In this document: in pieces, positions 13,860-19,655 of the stretch
Position numbering within the stretch: position 1 is the stretch's first letter
Layout: every line of letters begins with the position of its first letter
IMG/VR virus record: IMGVR_UViG_3300045131_003274
Span: 1-32,671 of that record
Strand: one strand, 5' to 3'
Source: a virus
Length of the DNA: 32,671 bases
Notes under the pieces: model-generated
What the model was told of the DNA's origin: nothing
The model's input: the letters and a program-made list of their open reading frames with translations, nothing else
Databases searched by the model: none
Position numbers and translations under genes: made by a program

Positions 13860-14236
13860 CAACAAAGATTGAAGGACAGCTCGAGATTGATCATGAACGC
13901 GGCGTGATCTATTTCCATGAGAACGCCACAGGGATTACGAGGCTCCGGATTTGTCAGCTGCCTAGACCCGTGCCTTCGACCGATCAGCTCGACGTCACAG
14001 CGATCGGTGCGCTGTGTAGCTGGAAAGGCGCGACGACGTTCCGCACAGGGGCATACCTGAATCCGAATATGCAAGTGCTGAGCCCTGACAAGATCGCGCC
14101 TTTCCTGCCGAAGCCAGGCGAGCGCTTCGCCGAAGTCGACTATCCAGTGATGCTGCAGCTCACCGAGGACCCAGGTGTACAAGTCATGGGCAGTGAGACG
14201 CATCGCTCACAAAGCGAACCCGAAGGGCCAAGATGA
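13856..14236 (+). CDS. hypothetical protein (126 residues)
   Basis: Begins MTTKIEGQLEIDHERGVIYFH; a beta-rich N-terminal part and a proline-rich C-terminal part, no transmembrane segment. The first residues (LEIDHERGVIYFH) look like the strand-turn-strand pattern common in small phage proteins; family not recognised. Both ends overlap neighbours by four bases. Confidence 0.7.
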   Translation: MTTKIEGQLEIDHERGVIYFHENATGITRLRICQLPRPVPSTDQLDVTAIGALCSWKGATTFRTGAYLNPNMQVLSPDKIAPFLPKPGERFAEVDYPVMLQLTEDPGVQVMGSETHRSQSEPEGPR

Positions 14237-14748
14237 ACAACGAATACACAGATCTCTGTGAATCGAAAGCAAATACGCAGCCCGGCCCATATTTGCTCAG
14301 CGGAATGATGCCGGCCGATAGGGTAACCTTGCTCGTCTCGCTCATGGACATGGGCATGGTGACAGGCTCGAGGCGCTGGAACGTGCATACCGAGGAAAGC
14401 GATCTCGACATCGTTGTTAGGAAATGCGACTGGGATTACTTGTGCAGCACGTTCCATCTGATCGAAGGCGGAGACTACTGGAAAGGCGGATCCGGCGGTA
14501 ACGAAGAAACCCCAGAGACGTTTGACTCGTTCTGCCTGTGCCTGGGCATGTCCGTCAATGTTATTGTGGTCACCAATGAGGGCTACGCGATGTGGGGCTT
14601 CGCTACCCGCATGACAGACAAGCTGGCGATGCCTGCGACAGATACGATTCGCAACAAGAAGACCCGGGTCGAGATGTTTGAGCACTACAAGAAGGAGTGG
14701 ATACATGAGAATAGCGAGACTTCAGTTCCGCAGGTCAAGGGGCAGTGA
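14233..14748 (+). CDS. nucleotidyltransferase-like protein
   Basis: A 171-residue protein with the minimal nucleotidyltransferase (DNA polymerase beta superfamily) signature: TGSRRWN (residues 44-50) followed by ESDLDIVV with the D57-x-D59 metal pair. A third acidic strand needed for catalysis may be in MSVNVIVVTNEG, but its Asp is not evident, so activity is uncertain. Such enzymes transfer nucleotides to small molecules, RNA or proteins; the substrate is unknown. Start overlaps the previous stop. Confidence 0.7.
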   Translation: MNNEYTDLCESKANTQPGPYLLSGMMPADRVTLLVSLMDMGMVTGSRRWNVHTEESDLDIVVRKCDWDYLCSTFHLIEGGDYWKGGSGGNEETPETFDSFCLCLGMSVNVIVVTNEGYAMWGFATRMTDKLAMPATDTIRNKKTRVEMFEHYKKEWIHENSETSVPQVKGQ

Positions 14749-15292
14749 CGGTGTAGCGCGCTGCTGGATGTACAGGGTCTATGACCCGCACCGCGGCTTC
14801 AACTCGTGGCGTATCGCAGATAAGCTGATTAGAGCAGGCCTACGTGACTGGCTCTGGTACTGCTTTGAGCTCCGGTGCCAGCGCTGCGGTGAGTGGATAC
14901 CTGATCAGCTTGACGAAGCAGGTCGGCCCCTGCTTGCCGATGACAAGCAGCACGGATTCATCTGCCTGGACTGCGAAGAATCGCGGAGTGCTGCTGCCGA
15001 TCGCGATGAGGATTGGATGAAGCTTCTCAACACATTGCGATGCAAGCTGCGCGGCCACTCCTGGAAGATGATCTACAGCAACTGGTACCGGCGCCCGCTG
15101 TGTATTCATCGTGATGTGCTGTTTCGCTGCTCGACATGCGGAGTCGAGACCCAGCAGAATCGATGGGCGTTTGATCCTCATGTTGACAGCGGGAGCCTGA
15201 CTTACTTCTTCGGGCGGAGCGATTGGGTCGCCGAACACGAGCTCGGTAGCCTCGGGGCGATTCGCATCACAAGCATGCGAATACCTCAATAA
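14705..15292 (+). CDS. double zinc-ribbon protein, DUF1660-like C-terminus
   Basis: A 195-residue protein. The first part contains CQRCGEW and CLDCEES (about residues 59-92), a Cys4 ribbon. The second part, CKLRGHSWKMIYSNW followed by FRCSTCG (about 116-150), resembles the short phage DUF1660 pattern (Cys, then GH-W, then CxxCG). AAGGAG is 7 nt before the ATG; overlap with the previous gene is 44 bases. It is the last gene before promoter cassette 3, whose upstream box covers its stop. Confidence 0.68.
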   Translation: MRIARLQFRRSRGSDGVARCWMYRVYDPHRGFNSWRIADKLIRAGLRDWLWYCFELRCQRCGEWIPDQLDEAGRPLLADDKQHGFICLDCEESRSAAADRDEDWMKLLNTLRCKLRGHSWKMIYSNWYRRPLCIHRDVLFRCSTCGVETQQNRWAFDPHVDSGSLTYFFGRSDWVAEHELGSLGAIRITSMRIPQ

Positions 15293-15376
15293 AAAAGTTA
15301 AGTCATTGTTGAATCTCTCCCCGCCAGACGCCCTGCACTTTCCTATAATCGGCCACATGGAAGCAAATACGAAAGG
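15286..15376 (+). promoter_or_regulatory. promoter/leader cassette, copy 3 (degenerate -35)
   Basis: The upstream box (TCAATAAAAAAG, TTAAGTCATTGT), TTTCCTATAAT (-10 at 15344-15349) and leader (GGCCACATGGAAGC to CGAAAGG) are kept at the same spacing, but the -35 position (15321-15326) reads CCGCCA instead of TTGACA. It drives the gene at 15384, perhaps weakly or with an activator. Confidence 0.8.
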
Positions 15377-15383
15377 AAAGCCG

Positions 15384-15527
15384 ATGAAACACACAAACCA
15401 AGAAGCCTGGAAGTACAGCTACGCAGTTGACGGAAAGCCTGCCAGTGAAGCCGCCACCAAGCAGCAGCTGTCTAAGCATTCTTCAGATATCAAGCCCGCC
15501 TGGCGGCATCTTCGAAGCGAAGCCTGA
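15384..15527 (+). CDS. 47-residue leader gene, possibly frameshifted
   Basis: Begins MKHTNQEAWKYSYAVDGKPA right after the cassette-3 leader GAAAGG (7 nt spacing), so translation surely begins here. The zero frame ends at 15527. The +1 frame is open from 15388 to 15615 and its end (PQYLVKFRNHSGP, VPESWLKGLSL) reads like real protein. A +1 slip at CCC-G (15495-15498) would give a 76-residue fusion. It could be a programmed shift, a decayed gene, or chance. Confidence 0.6.
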   Translation: MKHTNQEAWKYSYAVDGKPASEAATKQQLSKHSSDIKPAWRHLRSEA

Positions 15528-15615
15528 TACCGAACCACAATACCTCGTGAAGTTCAGGAATCACTCAGGGCCACGTAGCGTGCCGGAGTCCTGGTTGAAA
15601 GGGCTTTCTTTGTAG
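15498..15615 (+). other. possible +1-frame continuation of the preceding gene
   Basis: This frame reads PGGIFEAKPDTEPQYLVKF and on to WLKGLSL before TAG. It has no start codon with a ribosome-binding site, so it would be expressed only by frameshifting from 15384. From 15616 to 15680 I see nothing supported besides the ribosome-binding site of the next gene. Confidence 0.35.
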
Positions 15616-15680
15616 TAGTGATTCGTTTCTCTCGCCTGTAAGTATCATTGACAGTAGAAAAACAAACATGAAAGGAAGAC

Positions 15681-16628
15681 ATGAGTGCGAATATTGATAG
15701 CATGTTTTATGTAGGAAATGCGCCGTGGCATGGACTAGGTACGCGACTCGAAAGCCTAGCCACCTCCAAAGAGGCTATCGACGCCGCCAAGCTGGGCTGG
15801 GGCGTGAGGCTCGAGCCCTTGTTCGCCCAGCACGGCGAAATGCAGCTCAAGGTGCCGAATCGCTTCGCTACGGTCAGGGACGACCGCCACGAGGTCTTGG
15901 GTGTTGTCGGCAAATCCTACACGCCCGTTCAGAACGCCGATGCCTTCAGCTTCTTCGACGGTGTGGTCGGCGAAGGCAAGGCCATCTACGAAGTCGCCGG
16001 TAGTTTGGGTCGCGGCGAGCAGGTCTGGATCCTTGCGAAGCTTCCCGGCGAGCTGCGCATCGCCAAGGACGACATCGTCGAGAAGAACCTCCTGCTCGTG
16101 AATTCCCACGACGGCATGTCGACCCTGAAGATGTTCTTCACGCCGATCCGCGTGGTGTGTCAGAACACGTTGAGCGCCAGCCTGAGCCAGCGGAAAGCCG
16201 GAGAAGGTCTGGCCCTGAAGCATTACGCCGGCATCGCAGAGAAGATCAGCGCGGCGCAGGACATCCTGGGCATTGCCACGCGGAAGTACGACGAGCTTGG
16301 CGAAATGTACAAGCATCTTGCCAGCGTCAAGGTCGACACGCCCTGGATCGAAGAGTACGTCAAGCTGTGCTTCCCGGCCGTCAAGGAAGACCAGGTCAGC
16401 ACGCACATGAAGAACGTCCGGCAGTCTGTGGTTGAGCTTGTCGACTCGGCGAGCAACACACTGGTGGGCTCGGCAGGCACGGCCTGGGGCGCCTACAACG
16501 CGGTCACCGAGTACATCGACCACAGGAAGACGGCCAAGACCGGGGCCAAGCTTCGCAGCATCTGGATCGGCACCGGCGCTGTTGTCAAGGATGCCGCCCT
16601 GCGGTTGGCTGTCAACCTCACGAAGTAA
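15681..16628 (+). CDS. DUF932 phage/plasmid-like protein
   Basis: A 315-residue protein with the family hallmarks: MFYVGNAPWHGLGTRL near the N-terminus, then GWGVRLEPLFA, VLGVVGKSYTPVQNADAF and RVVCQNTLSASLSQ. DUF932 proteins occur widely in phages and plasmids and their biochemical role is not settled; links to DNA recombination or replication have been proposed. Length is normal for the family. GAAAGGAAG lies 4 to 12 nt before the ATG. Codon use is more GC-biased than in the small genes around it, perhaps reflecting high expression or a different origin. Confidence 0.86.
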   Translation: MSANIDSMFYVGNAPWHGLGTRLESLATSKEAIDAAKLGWGVRLEPLFAQHGEMQLKVPNRFATVRDDRHEVLGVVGKSYTPVQNADAFSFFDGVVGEGKAIYEVAGSLGRGEQVWILAKLPGELRIAKDDIVEKNLLLVNSHDGMSTLKMFFTPIRVVCQNTLSASLSQRKAGEGLALKHYAGIAEKISAAQDILGIATRKYDELGEMYKHLASVKVDTPWIEEYVKLCFPAVKEDQVSTHMKNVRQSVVELVDSASNTLVGSAGTAWGAYNAVTEYIDHRKTAKTGAKLRSIWIGTGAVVKDAALRLAVNLTK

Positions 16629-16636
16629 CACGAAAG

Positions 16637-16660
16637 CAGGGGCTCGTGGTAGGGCCCCTG
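16637..16660 (+). terminator. possible terminator hairpin after the DUF932 gene
   Basis: CAGGGGC (16637-16643) and GCCCCTG (16654-16660) form a 7-bp GC-rich stem with a 10-nt loop, nine bases after the stop. Only GGTTCACTGG follows, without a T-run, so it may attenuate or stabilise mRNA rather than terminate fully. Confidence 0.45.
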
Positions 16661-16677
16661 GGTTCACTGGAGGAAGC

Positions 16678-17184
16678 ATGAATACAGACTTGTCAGTAAA
16701 CGAGCCGAACGAAACACCGCTACAGTACTACAAACGAGTTCGGCTCGTGCTGGAAGACAGAATCGAGAAGCTGCGGGCTGAGCTTCGCGCCGCCAACCTG
16801 CGAATCGATACGTTCACTGGAGGAAGCATGCACTACAGATTGTACTTTGACAGAGAGGTGGAGAACGACAACGGGGCGAACTTTATCTCCCCGGACTCCG
16901 AAGATTTCAGCACAATCGGAGAAGCACTTGCGTTTATCGGTGAGCGCAGTTGGCGTGAATACTGTCTCAAGCCGCTAGCTACGATGTTTGTGGCTCAGCG
17001 CCTTGTTGAGGTCACGGAGAACGTTGTCCTCCCTGCAGGCGCCTCTGAATTCGTCAAGGCCGTGGAAGCCGGAAAGTTTGCGCTTGAGGCTAGGCTGGCT
17101 CCGCGGATTTCCGCCGACGCTGCACGTGCTGAAGCGCATGAACGACGCATGCTGGAGCAGCTCAAACGAAAGTATGAGACATGA
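16678..17184 (+). CDS. hypothetical protein with two in-frame starts (16678 and 16828)
   Basis: From ATG 16678 the product is 168 residues; from ATG 16828 it is 118. Both ATGs sit at the end of the same 19-base module GTTCACTGGAGGAAGCATG (16662-16680 and 16812-16830), each with GGAGGA about 4 nt upstream. The first 50 residues (VRLVLEDRIEKLRAELRAAN) form a coiled coil; the rest is alpha/beta and ends in a charged helix (HERRMLEQLKRKYET). It looks like a short coiled-coil gene joined in frame to a second gene, or a long/short isoform pair. Family not recognised. Confidence 0.7.
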   Translation: MNTDLSVNEPNETPLQYYKRVRLVLEDRIEKLRAELRAANLRIDTFTGGSMHYRLYFDREVENDNGANFISPDSEDFSTIGEALAFIGERSWREYCLKPLATMFVAQRLVEVTENVVLPAGASEFVKAVEAGKFALEARLAPRISADAARAEAHERRMLEQLKRKYET

Positions 17185-17291
17185 CGCTACTCATCGCCTG
17201 TTTGTTGATTCACGGATTGCAACTTAACCCATGGCTTTACATCGTTGCTGTTGGCGTCAGGCTCATGCGCTTAGGAATGAAAGGCGATTAA
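17181..17291 (+). CDS. 36-residue membrane peptide
   Basis: Codes for MTLLIACLLIHGLQLNPW, then LYIVAVGVRLMRLGMKGD: a hydrophobic peptide with one or two short segments and a basic C-terminus. The ATG overlaps the previous TGA (ATGA), and the TAA stop lies in the A-tract of promoter cassette 4. Function unknown; the position and composition resemble the 30-residue peptide at 4175. Confidence 0.52.
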   Translation: MTLLIACLLIHGLQLNPWLYIVAVGVRLMRLGMKGD

Positions 17292-17375
17292 AAAAGTTAA
17301 GTCATTGTAACAAAACCGCTTGACAGCCTCCCGGAAGTTTCCTATAATGAGCCACATGGAAGCAAATACGAAAGG
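17285..17375 (+). promoter_or_regulatory. promoter/leader cassette, copy 4
   Basis: Identical to copy 1 from the A-tract to the -35 TTGACA (17320-17325), with a 17-bp spacer, TATAAT (17343-17348) and the conserved leader to CGAAAGG. The first four bases differ (CGAT for TCAA). It drives the gene at 17383. Confidence 0.92.
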
Positions 17376-17382
17376 CGCAAGA

Positions 17383-17727
17383 ATGAAGCTCAAAGAAGAA
17401 TGTGGCGTCACAATGTACTCCCTGGCGAACGCTGAGATGCTTTTGAACGCTCGCGGCGTGCCCATGGAAATCCGCGTGGAAGCCGACACCGAGACTGGCG
17501 ACTACAAAACCATCGCTGATTTCCGCGATGGCTCGTCCCACGTCTTCACAGGGTTCTCCGTAGGTTACTGCGGAGAAGGGCCCAGGGGCCTGCACAAGTT
17601 CCTGGGCATGTGCGGGATGCATATCCCCTTCGAGCAGATCAGCAATCCCGCCAAGCTCGGCGAGCGGGTCATCCTCACTGTTACGCCGTCACGCAATGTC
17701 GTGGCCCCGGTTTGGGGGTCGAAGTAA
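17383..17727 (+). CDS. hypothetical protein, first gene after cassette 4
   Basis: A 114-residue soluble alpha/beta protein (begins MKLKEECGVTMYSLANAEML) with several Gly and Cys (GYCGEGPRGL, GMCGMHIPF). The ATG is 7 nt behind the leader GAAAGG; longer frames would start in the promoter. No similarity to the other three cassette-led genes is visible by eye, so the cassette, not the gene, is the repeated unit. Family not recognised. Confidence 0.78.
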   Translation: MKLKEECGVTMYSLANAEMLLNARGVPMEIRVEADTETGDYKTIADFRDGSSHVFTGFSVGYCGEGPRGLHKFLGMCGMHIPFEQISNPAKLGERVILTVTPSRNVVAPVWGSK

Positions 17728-17737
17728 GAAAGGAAAC

Positions 17738-18112
17738 ATGAACACAGAAGCATACAAACACAACATGGAACGCCCACAAGCGCCTGTGCAGCCTCGCCGT
17801 CCACGGCGCTTGCGCTGCCCAAGCAGTGTGGCGGAGTGCGAGTCGCTGGCCTCTGAGCTCCGCGATTACGAAAGCGCGATGGCTGAATATAACACGAAGT
17901 GGCAGGAGTACAAGGACAAGCTGCTACCGATTCAGCAAGAGGAGTCGCGCCTGCTCATGCTGTTCAAGTCTGTCGCTTTGAAAGAGCTCGGACTTACTGG
18001 CCATCCAAAAGCTGATGCACTGTGGCAGCTCGCTTGGGATCGCGGTCATGGCGGCGGACTCAGCGACGTTTGGAATGAGATGCAAGAGCTCGCGCCCCTG
18101 GTGACACCGTGA
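17738..18112 (+). CDS. hypothetical coiled-coil protein
   Basis: A 124-residue protein: a Pro/Arg-rich N-terminus (RPQAPVQPRRPRRLRCP), then a long helical stretch (ASELRDYESAMAEYNTKW, YKDKLLPIQQEESRLLML) likely to form a coiled coil, and a C-terminal region with GHPKADALWQLAWDRGHGGG. GAAAGGA lies 5-11 nt upstream. Proteins of this form occur beside packaging genes in several phages, but I cannot name a family. Confidence 0.72.
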   Translation: MNTEAYKHNMERPQAPVQPRRPRRLRCPSSVAECESLASELRDYESAMAEYNTKWQEYKDKLLPIQQEESRLLMLFKSVALKELGLTGHPKADALWQLAWDRGHGGGLSDVWNEMQELAPLVTP

Positions 18113-18127
18113 TAAACCATCGATGAT

Positions 18128-18155
18128 TCATGATGTCATGATGTAAGTCATGATG
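18128..18155 (+). repeat. three TCATGATG repeats upstream of a nuclease gene
   Basis: TCATGATG occurs at 18128, 18136 and 18148, two of them directly abutting, within the 58-bp gap before the next start. Each includes the palindrome TCATGA. They could be operator sites or a run of near-start codons that affects initiation; there is no -35/-10 pair beside them. Confidence 0.5.
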
Positions 18156-18170
18156 AAGGGGAAATTCATC

Positions 18171-18821
18171 ATGAAGAAATGGTGGGGTGTTGATTTACGT
18201 GTGCCACTCGAAGGCCATACTAAGGCCTCGATTCGAACCATCCTTGTAGCCACAGGCCTCCTGAAAGGCGAAAGCCTCAATGACGTCAGGCTTGTAATCA
18301 CTAAGCGGGGCTTGGGCGGCGGCAAGGGCAAGCAAATCGGAAGCGACTATGAGCGACGTATTGCTGGTATCCTTGGCAAGTGGTGGGGCTGTGCGTTCCG
18401 AAGAACGCCGAGTTCGGGCGGCTGGGATAAGCTGTCCCGAGATGGTCAGACTCTTGCAGTCGGTGATCTATACGCACCACCCGAAGCTGGATTTCCTTTC
18501 AGTGTGGAGTGCAAGAAGCGGCGCACAGCAGTCAACCTGTACTGCACAAACAGCGAGTTCTTCTTGTGGTGGAAGCAATGCTGCGACGATGCAGCAAGCG
18601 TAAACAAGCTTCCCATGCTCGTGTTCAACACCGACGGCACTGATTATGTTGCGTTGTCCTTCGCTGTACTTGTTACCCACGCCGGGCTGAGTCATGAGTT
18701 GTTTGATACACAAAAAGATGATCGCTGCCTCCAGATTCATAGATTGCAGGATTTGCTTGAAGCGCAGCTCATTAGCCTGAAAACCCAGGAGGTTCTGCAT
18801 GACGGAAAAGCCAGAGCCTGA
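18171..18821 (+). CDS. PD-(D/E)XK endonuclease, resolvase-like
   Basis: A 216-residue protein with a clear restriction-endonuclease-like active site: YERRIAGIL (E61), RRTPSSGGW (78-85), VGDLYAP (D99) and FSVECKKR (E113-x-K115). This set (E, then R-P-SGG, GD and ECK) is typical of phage Holliday-junction-resolvase-like or recombination nucleases. It lies immediately upstream of the packaging genes, where a nuclease could trim branched DNA before packaging; that role is inference. ATG 18171 is preferred because AAGGGG is 9 nt upstream; ATG 18150 would add seven residues. Confidence 0.75.
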   Translation: MKKWWGVDLRVPLEGHTKASIRTILVATGLLKGESLNDVRLVITKRGLGGGKGKQIGSDYERRIAGILGKWWGCAFRRTPSSGGWDKLSRDGQTLAVGDLYAPPEAGFPFSVECKKRRTAVNLYCTNSEFFLWWKQCCDDAASVNKLPMLVFNTDGTDYVALSFAVLVTHAGLSHELFDTQKDDRCLQIHRLQDLLEAQLISLKTQEVLHDGKARA

Positions 18822-19491
18822 AGTCAAAAAGCATCAGTGCCCGTTCTGCGAGTACACCGCCAAGCTGCCAAGCATTCTCTCGAGGCACGTAAATCACCAC
18901 CACAAAGGGATCACGAAGCTTACAGGGGAAGCCAGACCCAGTACCGCCGGCGATCTGCTCGATCAGATCAAGGATAAAGAGACTGTCGGCGACATGTTGA
19001 TCGCGACCAGTGAGTGGCTCGCCAAGCTCACAAGCCCTATGGACGGAAAGATCAGCTCTGACGCCATCGAGTGGCTCAAGCGGCATGATGCCAAGACGCA
19101 ATTCGCGCTTCGCATCATAGCGTTCGTGAAGATCAAGAGGGCGCTGGACCTTGACACCAACCTGCAGGCGCTTGACAAGATTCTCGGCGAAAAGCTCAAG
19201 GATCAGAAGTGGCAAGCGAATTCCAGCCCTCACGAAATCGCAGGCATGATCGAGCGGATTCAGACGCAGCAGCAAAAAGAGCTGGAGTTCATCAAAGAAG
19301 TTTCGCAGCTTTCGACTGTTGATATGAAGGACATCGCTGATGTCTTGAGCCAAGCCTTCGGGAACATCAAGATGGAAACCACAAACAGCACAGTGATCAT
19401 TCCAGGCATGCCTCAGACGCCTGAGGATCGCGAACAGCTCCGGCAGGTGCTTCTGAGCTGCGCCGGACAGTTCACAGGAGAGAAGAAATGA
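18799..19491 (+). CDS. putative small terminase subunit with C2H2 zinc finger
   Basis: A 230-residue protein. Residues 14-35 have CPFCEYTAKLPSILSRHVNHH, a classical C-x2-C-x12-H-x3/4-H finger able to bind DNA. The remainder is helical and charged (EWLKRHDAKTQFALRIIAF), as in oligomerising small terminase subunits. It is two genes upstream of the large terminase, the usual place for the DNA-recognition subunit. No direct sequence match to a known TerS family is claimed. AGGAGG is 6 nt upstream of the ATG, which overlaps the nuclease gene by 23 bases. Confidence 0.6.
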   Translation: MTEKPEPEVKKHQCPFCEYTAKLPSILSRHVNHHHKGITKLTGEARPSTAGDLLDQIKDKETVGDMLIATSEWLAKLTSPMDGKISSDAIEWLKRHDAKTQFALRIIAFVKIKRALDLDTNLQALDKILGEKLKDQKWQANSSPHEIAGMIERIQTQQQKELEFIKEVSQLSTVDMKDIADVLSQAFGNIKMETTNSTVIIPGMPQTPEDREQLRQVLLSCAGQFTGEKK

Positions 19492-19655
19492 CGAAGTTCG
19501 GATGGCGATGCACGAATAAGAAGTGTAAGTGGAAGCAAGCCTACAGGCACCCCGAGCCGCTGTTCTATAAAAAGGGCGACCCGCCTGTCTATTACCACGC
19601 CTGCCCCAAGTGCGGTGAGCCCGCAAACATGGTTGACCTGCCTGATCCGAAATGA
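19488..19655 (+). CDS. 55-residue zinc-ribbon protein between the terminase genes
   Basis: Codes for MTKFGWRCTNKKCKWKQAYR, then ... YYHACPKCGEPANMVDL: CxxxxC and CxxC pairs about 26 residues apart, a Cys4 ribbon. Both ends overlap neighbours as ATGA, and AGGAG is 8 nt upstream. It may assist packaging-DNA contact, but this is only suggested by position. Confidence 0.72.
   Translation: MTKFGWRCTNKKCKWKQAYRHPEPLFYKKGDPPVYYHACPKCGEPANMVDLPDPK

Noticed and set aside
15648-15653. TTGACA before the DUF932 gene
   Set aside because: The -10 position at 17-bp spacing (15671-15676) reads AAGGAA, part of the ribosome-binding site, so it is unlikely to be a promoter.
15756-16679. 307-codon minus-strand frame opposite the DUF932 gene
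   Set aside because: Caused by high GC at codon third positions in the DUF932 gene; no start signals and every supported gene is on the + strand.
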